This document shows, in pieces, positions 48,583-56,857 of a DNA stretch of 59,917 nt. This DNA is from a virus. The DNA lies in IMG/VR virus record IMGVR_UViG_3300005613_004609, positions 1-59,917 of that record, one strand, 5' to 3'. The position numbers and the translations under genes are program-made. Under the pieces are notes generated by a model. The model searched no databases. It was not told the DNA's origin and was given only the letters and a program-made list of their open reading frames with translations. The stretch's first letter is position 1. Every line of letters begins with the position of its first letter.

Positions 48583-49341
48583 TTACCCTCCAGTTTTCTC
48601 CCAAGTCATAAAGAAGGCTTTATTGCCTTGTTTTTTAAATCCCTTATCTATCATCCATCTCCTACCTAAGTCCCTGATGAAAGGAGGTAGAGAGGGTTCT
48701 CCATAAACTCCATATCGCCACTTAAGTACCTCTCCCACAACCTTCGTGTTATTATGATGAAATTGTTTTTCAGGATTAGACTCTGCAGATAAGAAGGGCG
48801 CAATCCTCCTAACATACTCAGCCTTAATAAGAGAGGGGTGTCCACAAAACCCAACTGCTTGCTTTAGTTCTTCAGGGCACTCATAATATTTACCGTTCCA
48901 AGGGAAGAATTTATTCCAGTTTTTCATTCTATCACGTCCTGAATAAAAGTTAGGCAATCTTAGAAGCGCCAAGTCCTTTTCACTTTCCAGAATTTCCAAC
49001 AATACAGACAAGTCAATAGGCCTTAAGAGCTCCCAGTCATCCTCAAGGTGGAATACATAGTCAGCGTCAGAACTTACATGCCTCCAACCCCATTGAAAAG
49101 CTCCGGCAAAATTAGGAAGCGGTGGACTTCTCCATATCACATTAGGAAAGTAATCCAGAGCAACTTTCAAGACCTCATGTGAATTGCAATGCATACCAAC
49201 TGGATCTATATTCAAGAGGACAGTCGTATCAATAGCGCCAAACAAATTCTTCCTGAATGAATACAGAGTTTTATCTAATAAGTCAGGCCTTCGTGTGGCC
49301 GTTATCACTATCTCGATATTTACTGCCTCAGTATCTAACAT
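48583..49341 (-). CDS. GT-A glycosyltransferase (252 aa)
   Basis: VITATRRPDLLDKTLYSF (GT2-type start), DYVFHLEDDWELL with a DD pair at the metal site, and GFCGHPSLIKAEYVRRI. ATG 49341 follows AAAGAG, three bases after the stop of the methyltransferase. Sugar unknown. Confidence 0.65.
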   Translation of the reverse strand: MLDTEAVNIEIVITATRRPDLLDKTLYSFRKNLFGAIDTTVLLNIDPVGMHCNSHEVLKVALDYFPNVIWRSPPLPNFAGAFQWGWRHVSSDADYVFHLEDDWELLRPIDLSVLLEILESEKDLALLRLPNFYSGRDRMKNWNKFFPWNGKYYECPEELKQAVGFCGHPSLIKAEYVRRIAPFLSAESNPEKQFHHNNTKVVGEVLKWRYGVYGEPSLPPFIRDLGRRWMIDKGFKKQGNKAFFMTWEKTGG

Positions 49342-49343
49342 TT

Positions 49344-49940
49344 TTAACACTCTTTAAAATATAACAAGTGATCATAATAAGAACGTATTTCTCTCTTATT
49401 CCTCACATCCTCCCAAAAGGACTTTATCTCATTGGCAGTTTCCATATCAAAGATATATCCTCTTGCTGCCATCTTTCCTATCCAGTATGGAGCCTCCTGA
49501 CAATTAAAATGACCATGGCCTTCCTGCCCAGGAGGAGCAAAAGACATGACCACCTTATCAGACAATCCACACAAATTATCTAAAAAGACCTCTACAAAAT
49601 CCTCCTCAATATGTTCTGCAACCTCAAGGCACAATACCAGATCATATTTAACATTCTTGACATCACCACACAGAGGTTCTCTTAAATCCTGTATAAAAAC
49701 GAGTTCCGAAGGAACTTGCAGGTAAGGTTTACAATTCTCTGAGCCTTCAATTCCGTAGGCATCAACACCAAGCAACTGCATTCCTTCAACGTAATCAGCA
49801 ATACCACAACCCACATCGATAAAAGTTTTCGGGTGAAACACTTTCATCATAGCATTACAGATATAAGGCACCCTCCACATGAGCCTATCTCTCTTAGAAA
49901 AGAAACTTCCTTTATATAAATCCTTAAGATTGTTTTTCAC
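49344..49940 (-). CDS. SAM-dependent methyltransferase (198 aa)
   Basis: Motif I FIDVGCGIADYVEG, acidic E in YGIEGSENCK, and the motif IV region YDLVLCLEVAEHI. The fold is Methyltransf_11/23-like, often acting on sugars or small acids. Start at GTG 49940 after GTGGAGGAG, overlapping the upstream gene end. Likely caps a glycan made here. Confidence 0.7.
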   Translation of the reverse strand: MKNNLKDLYKGSFFSKRDRLMWRVPYICNAMMKVFHPKTFIDVGCGIADYVEGMQLLGVDAYGIEGSENCKPYLQVPSELVFIQDLREPLCGDVKNVKYDLVLCLEVAEHIEEDFVEVFLDNLCGLSDKVVMSFAPPGQEGHGHFNCQEAPYWIGKMAARGYIFDMETANEIKSFWEDVRNKREIRSYYDHLLYFKEC

Positions 49941-51006
49941 GAAACTCCTCCACTAAGGTAAATGGCGCTGGAGGCCTATTTGCCTTTATTACATTAAAAA
50001 GTTTTTCCATATCAGGCAGGATTTTTGCTATAGGATCACAATAATAGTTAAAGAAGTTATTAGCGCTACGTCTGAAAGGCGTGGCCCAACAGGTAAGCAT
50101 GTCGTGGATATCATCAGCAATAGCTTCAGGGCTCGCACCATCCTTTGCAATTCGTACTGTACTTGGTGCCTTGCGTAAGAAAGGTGCATGCCTTTTAGGC
50201 GACTCAATCATCACAACACACCCACACACAAGTGCTTCAAGAGGTCCTCGATCATTCTGGCCACCTCCACCAAGGTGAATATACATCTTAGAGGAGTTAT
50301 AAAGTTCATTCAGTGCAGTCCTGCTAATCATTCCAGGAAAGTCTATATCCAGACCATACGACTGAATTTTATAAGGTATACGATTAGTCTTGACTCCATG
50401 TCTAAAGACTCCAGGCATAACACATTTCAGAGATGTCTTATATTTTGATAGATAAACAGTAAGCGCATCTATAACTTTCCACTGTGCTTTTTTGTCATGA
50501 ATATATGAGGAGCCTATGCAAAGATCATAAGAGGTCTTTACGTCCTCTTTGAGGAAGAACTGTACCGGTGAGATTGGTTTTATCCATGCCAGATTAAACC
50601 TGCCGCGTCCATCCAGGACAGACTCCTCTATCAAGTCATTAAATATAACATCCCAAAATAACCAACGTTCTCTACCTGTATTCGCGGCATAAGCAATTAA
50701 CCAGTGCCCCTTTTTCCCCCAGGCCTTAAGGGTGTCATGCCAACTTCTGAAACCACCTCTACACCAAATAGCATCGTCATCTCGTAGTGCAAGCGATTGC
50801 AGATCATTTATAAGAAGTCCGGAAACGCCAGAATGCGGATACATGATAGAACGAGTAGGTCCTGGAGTCTCGATAACTATCAAAACCTCGTCAACTATTT
50901 TGTACCTAACAAGCAATTGGAGAAGATGGTAATAGCCTTCCTCTTTTATCCTATTTGCATAGAATACCCCACTTTTGTGTTGAACATACAAAAATATAAG
51001 ACGCAT
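49924..51006 (-). CDS. GT-B-like glycosyltransferase (360 aa)
   Basis: The donor half has IHLGGGGQNDRGPLEALVCG, a clear GT4-type box (E in LEAL). The first half is divergent. ATG 51006 follows GGAGGTCG. Palindrome copy 14 is in DLQSLALR. Confidence 0.6.
   Translation of the reverse strand: MRLIFLYVQHKSGVFYANRIKEEGYYHLLQLLVRYKIVDEVLIVIETPGPTRSIMYPHSGVSGLLINDLQSLALRDDDAIWCRGGFRSWHDTLKAWGKKGHWLIAYAANTGRERWLFWDVIFNDLIEESVLDGRGRFNLAWIKPISPVQFFLKEDVKTSYDLCIGSSYIHDKKAQWKVIDALTVYLSKYKTSLKCVMPGVFRHGVKTNRIPYKIQSYGLDIDFPGMISRTALNELYNSSKMYIHLGGGGQNDRGPLEALVCGCVVMIESPKRHAPFLRKAPSTVRIAKDGASPEAIADDIHDMLTCWATPFRRSANNFFNYYCDPIAKILPDMEKLFNVIKANRPPAPFTLVEEFREKQS
50788..50801. repeat. Dispersed palindrome copy 14 (TGCAAGCGATTGCA)
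   Basis: Inside the glycosyltransferase gene, read as LQSLA. Confidence 0.85.
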
Positions 51007-51018
51007 TCACGACCTCCA

Positions 51019-51207
51019 TTATTCTTCAATAGTTAATACTTGATAAAAAGTTGTAAATTCCTCCATGTATCCTTCACGATCATTCATAATGAAATTAGTT
51101 GTAACTTGTAACTCCCCATAAGGTTTCCATCCACGTTTCAATTCTATATTCACGTCAGTTACCAGAGAGGGCAAGTGTCCTTCAGACTTAATCACATTAT
51201 ATCTCAT
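51019..51207 (-). CDS. DUF1737-like small protein (62 aa)
   Basis: RYNVIKSEGHLPSLVTDVNI, GWKPYGELQVT, and the FYQVL end match DUF1737 (sequence of the form YKVI...VNELI..GWQPIGGI...YYQAM). Second member in the window besides the broken one at 54-286. It lies between glycosyltransferase genes and overlaps the upstream one by 4 bases. Function unknown. Confidence 0.65.
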   Translation of the reverse strand: MRYNVIKSEGHLPSLVTDVNIELKRGWKPYGELQVTTNFIMNDREGYMEEFTTFYQVLTIEE

Positions 51208-52106
51208 ACCATCTCCTTAATTTTATCCAGCATTTGAGCAACTCGCACTTTATTCGAATGGTGCCCATGAACAAAGTCACGACCAGCTTTCGCTATAGTC
51301 GCAAGTTCTTTTTGATGGCGAAGGTAATACTCGATCAACCTCCTCAGTTCACTCACTTTGTCATAAGTAACCAAATGTTTCCCAGGTACAAAACCTTGAG
51401 CCCCGAGTTCCTTTGGAATATCACTCATAAGCAAGGCACCGCATGCCATAGCCTCAGTAAATCTCTGATTCAAAACACCAAAAGAATTTATACTATTCAC
51501 TACTATCCTACTCTGTTGGAGTCTCCTAACATACTCATGATGAAACACCTTACCCACAAAGACTTTATTTGTAGCAAGAGAAGTACACATATTCTTTATA
51601 CTTGTTCTCTTTGGATAGCCACTACCTCTATTCCAAATTATACTTGCGTCCACATCCCGTGCCGTTCCAGGATCGTTATAGAGATTAGTATCAACAGAGT
51701 AAGGCAGATAAGCCACATGTTCTTTTCTTCGTTTCCTCAAGTGACGTAATTCATAACCTGTACGAGCAAAGAGGAGACTATAGTTTGTTTTATTAAAGAT
51801 ATTATCGTGCATATCATCCCATTTCTTTAAAGGAACGTAGTCAACCACAATATGGACCTTTGGAATATTTATCTTCTCCAATCCCCTAACCCAGTGAATT
51901 AGTCTTTTCATCATATAAGTTATTATGACATCATATTCTTTGCAGTCGCCCAGGATATGATATAAGTCTTTCTTCTTACCCTGATAACCAGGATATCCCT
52001 GGCCATAATACGTTGCACAACATTGACGTCCAATCTCATCTCTAAAGAGTTGATGTCCCCAGTTGTGCCTCTCATGCTCGTCATTACCTATTATTAGAAC
52101 TTTCAC
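51204..52106 (-). CDS. GT-B glycosyltransferase, CgeB-like (300 aa)
   Basis: HERHNWGHQLFRDEIGRQ, VVDYVPLKKWDD, LPYSVDTNLY, and SFGVLNQRFTEAMACGALLMSD (GT4/CgeB donor motif). Starts at GTG 52106, overlapping its paralogue. Both share the NWGHQLFRDEI/NHGHQLFRDEI opening and the G(F)VPGKHLV ... YYLRHQKE end, so they arose by duplication. Confidence 0.7.
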   Translation of the reverse strand: MKVLIIGNDEHERHNWGHQLFRDEIGRQCCATYYGQGYPGYQGKKKDLYHILGDCKEYDVIITYMMKRLIHWVRGLEKINIPKVHIVVDYVPLKKWDDMHDNIFNKTNYSLLFARTGYELRHLRKRRKEHVAYLPYSVDTNLYNDPGTARDVDASIIWNRGSGYPKRTSIKNMCTSLATNKVFVGKVFHHEYVRRLQQSRIVVNSINSFGVLNQRFTEAMACGALLMSDIPKELGAQGFVPGKHLVTYDKVSELRRLIEYYLRHQKELATIAKAGRDFVHGHHSNKVRVAQMLDKIKEMV

Positions 52107-53052
52107 GATCTATATACCCATCAATTACATAAGTTAAATATTTAACCCTCAAATAATTCGTATGCCTACTATGCACAAATTTCATACCAGTTTCAGCAAT
52201 CCACTCTCTTTCCTCTGCATGTTTCAAGTAATAAAACACCTTCTCTTTCAAGTCAGCCATTCCCGAGTAAAGCACCAAATGCTTACCATCTACAAAACCC
52301 TGTTCATCGAATCCTTCTGGCTTATCAGCAAGTAAGAAAGTTCCACAAGACATCACCTCCGTATATTTCATCGACATAACTTTATAGATGTTATTTGATG
52401 TAATAAAAATTTTCGATCTGTTGATCAAGTCAACATAGTCCTTATGCCATACTCTCTGCCCAGGGGTAGTGCCACCAACCACCACTCTCTTAAGTCCCCA
52501 TTCCTGAACTTCTACTTGAATTTTCCTTCTATTTTTATAACACCAAGGAATGTCGGAATAGACAGCCATAACATCTACATTTTTTCTATAGAGAGGCCCA
52601 CGAATTTTCCGGAAGTAGGAAGTATCAACAGAGAATGGTAGCCAATGCACCTCGATGCGCGCAGGGATAACTCCTCTTCTTTGCATCTTTCTGAAGTGTC
52701 TCAGACTATAAAGACAATTGACAAATACTATATCTAAGTCATTTTCAATCAGAAACTTATGATACTGCTCAATATAAGGAGGTACATAGTCCATGAATAA
52801 ACTTACTTTTACCCCTGGGAGTTCAGCTACTCCAGTCACGTGACCGGCATACTTGGGTCCTTCGATTAAAATCACATCAAAAGGGTCAAGAGTTTTAACA
52901 AGATCAGGAATATGCGTATTATTAGGCGGATTAGTTTTCGGCCAATGCCCATAACTGACGCACTCGTGCTGTCTTGTTATTTCATCTCTAAATAGTTGAT
53001 GACCGTGATTATACTTTGTATGCTGGTCTGGAGCCAGAATCAAAAATCTCAT
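52084..53052 (-). CDS. GT-B glycosyltransferase, CgeB-like paralogue (322 aa)
   Basis: YNHGHQLFRDEITRQ, FMDYVPPYIEQ, LPFSVDTSYF, and MKYTEVMSCGTFLLADKPEG, the same order of motifs as the downstream paralogue. ATG 53052, with a weak site. Probably the two act in order on one glycan. Confidence 0.7.
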   Translation of the reverse strand: MRFLILAPDQHTKYNHGHQLFRDEITRQHECVSYGHWPKTNPPNNTHIPDLVKTLDPFDVILIEGPKYAGHVTGVAELPGVKVSLFMDYVPPYIEQYHKFLIENDLDIVFVNCLYSLRHFRKMQRRGVIPARIEVHWLPFSVDTSYFRKIRGPLYRKNVDVMAVYSDIPWCYKNRRKIQVEVQEWGLKRVVVGGTTPGQRVWHKDYVDLINRSKIFITSNNIYKVMSMKYTEVMSCGTFLLADKPEGFDEQGFVDGKHLVLYSGMADLKEKVFYYLKHAEEREWIAETGMKFVHSRHTNYLRVKYLTYVIDGYIDRESSNNR

Positions 53053-54305
53053 TACCACGTCCTACTTTCAGCCAGGACAGGAGCATATTCAGTATTATAA
53101 ATATTATCGTAATTATATTTCTGCCTTGTGAAACTTTTACTACAGATAGCCTCATTTTCTCGCATACGGCCAAGAATTATCTGAGCAACTCCTTTAAAGT
53201 AGTCAGCTTCGTTCTCAGGTGTAAAGTTATTATGAAAAGAGCCAAAGTCGAAATAAAGACCTTGATACCCATTAACTTCAAACTGCATCTGAAGTGATTT
53301 ATTCAACACCATCAATACACCGGAGAGAGCTGCCTCCAGCGCAACTAATCCAAAAGATTCTTCCCGAGTTGGAAACACAAATAGATTAGAGCACAGAAAT
53401 AACTCCCTCAGTATATCTTTAGGAATACCAGTTGCATATTCAGGGCGCCATTCAGAGGTAAAAATGACCTCCTCATTTATTTTCAGACCATTTCTCGAAG
53501 CTATCTCTGTATACTTAGTAACATCCTCTTTTCTCTGGCGACCAGTGGCCCACTGATTAGCGAGAACCAGGCAGACAGAGAATCCCTTAGCCTTTATCTC
53601 CTTAAAAATGAGCATTACCTCCTTAACCCTTTTACTCAATAATCGATCAGTAGAGGCAGGATATATTTGCACAACATCTGCTCTCATCACACCAGGAAAG
53701 TCATCTATAAAATCCATGGTCTCTTGTTTAAAGTCGTACCAGGTCCTCAAGTCCTTGATATGATGTAATACACGAACATCTTCTAAGGAGCCACGAAAGG
53801 CTTCCGCGACTCGAATAGCATCGGTCTTATTTGGATAGGCTATTTTGTGGTTTTTCCCAAATTCTCTTATACTCCACCAATCACTGCCAGACGTAGGGAC
53901 TGAGTGTATCCAGTGAAGCCATCGCAAGTTAGGCAGCTTCGGAGAGGCTTGTTTGCATGCTAAACCATAAGGCATGAACCAGCCAGTAAAGATAAAATCA
54001 TGCGTAAAAGCAAAATCAAAGTCTGCAAGCTCATTCTCCAGAATTAACGCAGTTTCATTTACCAGCATTTTATGATCGGGGGTCAGCTGATTTTTTGACT
54101 TATAATCTTTTAGGTGAGAGAAAGGAATTTTCTTCTCCAGGATAACATCCTCAGAGAACTCCTCTCCATTGTATTGAGTATTTACAAAAAGATGCACTTC
54201 ATGACCATGTCTCGATAACATTTTTGCTTGATCTTTAGCTATCCCAGTTAAGGAGTAACCAGGAGAGAATTCTTGAAAATTAGTCAGTATAGCAATTTTA
54301 CTCAT
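53052..54305 (-). CDS. GT-B glycosyltransferase, GT4-like (417 aa)
   Basis: PGYSLTGIAKDQAKMLSRHG (acceptor half), WLHWIHSVPTSG, VQIYPASTDRLLSKRVKEV, and VFPTREESFGLVALEAALSG, the classic E(x7)E donor motif. ATG 54305 follows GGAGGAAAAA. First gene after the promoter at 54380-54408, so it leads the second sugar island. Confidence 0.78.
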   Translation of the reverse strand: MSKIAILTNFQEFSPGYSLTGIAKDQAKMLSRHGHEVHLFVNTQYNGEEFSEDVILEKKIPFSHLKDYKSKNQLTPDHKMLVNETALILENELADFDFAFTHDFIFTGWFMPYGLACKQASPKLPNLRWLHWIHSVPTSGSDWWSIREFGKNHKIAYPNKTDAIRVAEAFRGSLEDVRVLHHIKDLRTWYDFKQETMDFIDDFPGVMRADVVQIYPASTDRLLSKRVKEVMLIFKEIKAKGFSVCLVLANQWATGRQRKEDVTKYTEIASRNGLKINEEVIFTSEWRPEYATGIPKDILRELFLCSNLFVFPTREESFGLVALEAALSGVLMVLNKSLQMQFEVNGYQGLYFDFGSFHNNFTPENEADYFKGVAQIILGRMRENEAICSKSFTRQKYNYDNIYNTEYAPVLAESRTW

Positions 54306-54379
54306 TTTTTCCTCCTCACTGATAATTCTACTTTCGTAGTTATCATTATGAATTAAGAAATTTATGAACTTGTTAGAGA

Positions 54380-54408
54380 ATCATACATTAACAAAGTTGT
54401 TTTATCAA
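54380..54408 (-). promoter_or_regulatory. Sigma-70-like promoter for the second sugar island
   Basis: TTGATA (54403-54408), 17-base spacer, TATGAT (54380-54385). A small CTAC-GAAA-GTAG hairpin stands in the leader before ATG 54305. Confidence 0.65.
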
Positions 54409-54413
54409 GTATA

Positions 54414-55034
54414 CTACCCTACTATCCATAAATCCCACAAATTAAATCCTGCAACAGGTTTCATTCCTTTGGATCTAACAGGATCAGCAAATAACTCACT
54501 TGCAAGAACTATTTCTGTTGTAAGATACCCATTATCTATAACATATGCGTCAGTTTCTGAAATTTGATAGATAGCTACCATATGACCTTGATCATTCCCA
54601 GTCAGGCACCACATCCCTATTTTATCATCGTTAAAGCCAGCATTCCGCATCTTCTTCCAAATGGCGACTGCCTGGCCGTCACAGTCATCCTTCTTTCTCA
54701 TAAGAACTTCATCAGAGGTGGCCCAAAAATCCTCCCTCCCATAAATGAGTTGGTCAGGATTCCATTCGATATTACTCACTACCCAAGAACGAATATCTTT
54801 AGCCACCGCCAGACTAAAAAGCTTCTGAGGGTAGTTATATTTCAGAGTAGGGGTAGCAATTAACTCTCTCGCTTGCCAAGATAAAATCCTGGTATCATAT
54901 GCAGAACGTCCTTCTTTCCTTCCATATTTAGGGGTTTTTTTGATTACTTTTTCTGCAACCACATTCCACCAACGTCTCACATTACCACCAAAAATGGACC
55001 TCTTCTTTGTACTATTAACTCTCCTCCAAAACAT
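54414..55034 (-). CDS. Transglutaminase-like cysteine protease (206 aa)
   Basis: Catalytic order fits: C118 in KKDDCDGQAV, H151 in DQGHMVAIY, D167 in YVIDNGY, as in the bacterial transglutaminase-like cysteine proteinases. ATG 55034 follows GGAGGAAG; a longer frame would start in the palindrome. It may cut or link cell-wall or virion proteins; not shown. No signal peptide. Confidence 0.65.
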   Translation of the reverse strand: MFWRRVNSTKKRSIFGGNVRRWWNVVAEKVIKKTPKYGRKEGRSAYDTRILSWQARELIATPTLKYNYPQKLFSLAVAKDIRSWVVSNIEWNPDQLIYGREDFWATSDEVLMRKKDDCDGQAVAIWKKMRNAGFNDDKIGMWCLTGNDQGHMVAIYQISETDAYVIDNGYLTTEIVLASELFADPVRSKGMKPVAGFNLWDLWIVG

Positions 55035-55049
55035 AATCTTCCTCCAATT

Positions 55050-55063
55050 TGCAAGCGATTGCA
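55050..55063. repeat. Dispersed palindrome copy 15 (TGCAAGCGATTGCA)
   Basis: In the short gap before the transglutaminase-like gene, next to its ribosome site. Confidence 0.85.
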
Positions 55064-55079
55064 ATTATGATACTACTAT

Positions 55080-55814
55080 TTAGGGAGTCCAGGGATTCAA
55101 AGTTGGCTGTTCGTCAGCACAGAGCACAAAAGGGTCAAAAAATGGCTGGTCCGGAAGTGAAGCTGTGCAAACTTTAGCATCAACATTCACGTTAAGGCCA
55201 TTATAAAGACCATTCAGAACAACAGAATCCTTATGATAACTATTCGTATATACTGTATCAGTAGTAGGATCATCAGTACCTTCTGCCGCGCTTTCATAGG
55301 TAGTCTCATCCATAGCCCTATAAATTGAAGCTACTTCAATACGTCCGTCTCCTTGAGGACTAATTACACCAAAATTGACTCCACAACAAGAACCAACACC
55401 ACCAGGGGAGAAGTCAGACTCATACTCCATGGCTTTCATCGTATATTGAGAACCAGCTGCAGCACCACAGCAATACATACCATTAGAACCAGCCACAGTT
55501 TCAACACTCCCAACTTCCTTCCCTGAGATATACATTCCAGAAACACCCTTAACTTTTGTATTCACCCCATCAGGACCGAAAGTTTTTGAAAAAGACAAAT
55601 CAGCTTGATGAGCTCTAAAATTAGACTGATAACTATCTTTTATATGCACATCATTATTAGTTATAGAGTGCTCCGAGAAGAGGGTCTCTTGCCTAATGCT
55701 CCCACTCACAACATCTATTTTTAGGGTTACTCCTTGAGCATGCACATTGCCAGGAAAGGCAACTGCTACAAAGAATAACAAGATTAACCAGAGTAAACCT
55801 TTACTTTTTCTCAT
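55080..55814 (-). CDS. Secreted protein with signal peptide (244 aa)
   Basis: MRKSKGLLWLILLFFVAVAF ends with a signal-peptidase-I-like VHA then QG. The mature part is beta-rich with CCG pairs (YCCGAAAG, SCCGVNF) and ends in a proline-rich stretch. An exported phage protein is unusual; it might alter the host surface or take part in superinfection exclusion (guess). ATG 55814 follows AAGGAGGG. Confidence 0.6.
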   Translation of the reverse strand: MRKSKGLLWLILLFFVAVAFPGNVHAQGVTLKIDVVSGSIRQETLFSEHSITNNDVHIKDSYQSNFRAHQADLSFSKTFGPDGVNTKVKGVSGMYISGKEVGSVETVAGSNGMYCCGAAAGSQYTMKAMEYESDFSPGGVGSCCGVNFGVISPQGDGRIEVASIYRAMDETTYESAAEGTDDPTTDTVYTNSYHKDSVVLNGLYNGLNVNVDAKVCTASLPDQPFFDPFVLCADEQPTLNPWTP

Positions 55815-55833
55815 AATCCCTCCTTGTTATAGT

Positions 55834-55956
55834 TTATAAGTCTCGTAAGAAACAATACCACAATAAGGCCAAGATAACAAGAGCGGACACCACTCCTATT
55901 CCAAGGCCCAGGAAAAAGCGGAGGAGAACACTTATAATAACCCCCGTATAATCCAT
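55834..55956 (-). CDS. Small single-pass membrane protein (40 aa)
   Basis: ATG 55956 follows GGTGGG, overlapping the XhlA-like gene in another frame. One long hydrophobic helix (FLGLGIGVVSALVILALLWY), then CFLRDL. Next to an XhlA-like protein, in the way of small lysis proteins. Below the usual length cutoff. Confidence 0.45.
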   Translation of the reverse strand: MDYTGVIISVLLRFFLGLGIGVVSALVILALLWYCFLRDL

Positions 55957-56135
55957 CCTAAAAGCCCACCCATAGACATAGCGAATATCCCAACCAACGT
56001 AAATTTCAGATTCAAGACCTTTCGCGTGCCCTCACAGAGTATCTCTTGTTTACGTACTCTCTCTTCAATGGAATCAAGTTCATCAAATATTCTCGATATA
56101 ACCTCATTCCAATATTCTGCGTACCTTGCTGTCAT
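55932..56135 (-). CDS. XhlA-like membrane protein (67 aa)
   Basis: An N-terminal acidic coiled coil (WNEVISRIFDELDSIEERVR) followed by one membrane helix (LVGIFAMSMGGLLGWIIRGL), the layout of the XhlA/haemolysin family that works with holin and endolysin. ATG 56135 with AAAGGG upstream, overlapping the cupin gene. Confidence 0.5.
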   Translation of the reverse strand: MTARYAEYWNEVISRIFDELDSIEERVRKQEILCEGTRKVLNLKFTLVGIFAMSMGGLLGWIIRGLL

Positions 56136-56517
56136 TCATAAAACCCTTTGCAGTTGGAATGGTAACAGCCCACATTACACTATCTTCGAGAGCGTGCATC
56201 GAGTGTATAATATTACTCTCTATGCAATGATGTTCTCCAGGTAATAACATCTTCTCATCTTCTACTACATATAGTAATACTGAGCCAGTGATAACATAAA
56301 TTAGTTCCATAGTTTCGTGCTTATGTACCGGAAAGTCAGTTCCCTCAGATATATAAAGTTTGACAACCGATATTTCTGGCAGAGAAAGAAGGGCGTCACC
56401 ATAACTCTCTCCCCCAACTACATCAAATACTACGCTATGCTCCCCATTCTCAGGTGGTCTCGCAAAACTATTCAGGAGTTTAGCAAGTTCACCAATTCTT
56501 GCAAGATTCTCGTTCAA
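56104..56517 (-). CDS. Cupin-domain protein (137 aa)
   Basis: The motif FPVHKHETMELIYVITGSVL gives the cupin box (HxHxxxE...G), then PGEHHCIESNIIHSMHAL. Such folds bind a metal and often a sugar or small ligand. TTG 56517 overlaps the response-regulator stop (TTGA) and has GGAG 8 bases before. Function unknown; a ligand-sensing partner of the response regulator is possible. Confidence 0.65.
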   Translation of the reverse strand: MNENLARIGELAKLLNSFARPPENGEHSVVFDVVGGESYGDALLSLPEISVVKLYISEGTDFPVHKHETMELIYVITGSVLLYVVEDEKMLLPGEHHCIESNIIHSMHALEDSVMWAVTIPTAKGFMNDSKVRRILE

Positions 56518-56849
56518 AGCTTTAACTCCTTCCCGAGTGCAGACATCAAGAAGGGTTTTTCCAACAGAGGAATCCCCTTTTCATGTAAGTCTCGTTTTAG
56601 TATTGGCGTAATATATCCCGAGGTGGCAACTATTATTATTTTGTTGCATTTACTTAACATGTAATCAATCACATCAAGCCCTGAACTTTCCAAGAGATTT
56701 ATATCAACAATAGCCGCATCAAAATGTGTATGCTCGAATTTCGTTATAGCCTTCTCTGCTGTACTAAAAGCATCAACAGTATGTATCTTCAGGTAATCCT
56801 TAATCGCACTTACTACCATCGGGTTATCTTCTGCTAATAAAATTCTCAT
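56514..56849 (-). CDS. Single-domain response regulator (111 aa)
   Basis: A CheY-like receiver domain with all key residues: E7/D8 in LLAEDNP, phosphoacceptor D49 in AIVDINLL, T76/S77 in VATSGY, K98 in LEKPF. No output domain. Phages rarely carry one; it could tap a host two-component pathway. ATG 56849 after GGAG; overlaps the cupin gene by 4 bases. Confidence 0.75.
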   Translation of the reverse strand: MRILLAEDNPMVVSAIKDYLKIHTVDAFSTAEKAITKFEHTHFDAAIVDINLLESSGLDVIDYMLSKCNKIIIVATSGYITPILKRDLHEKGIPLLEKPFLMSALGKELKL

Positions 56850-56857
56850 AGAGTCTC

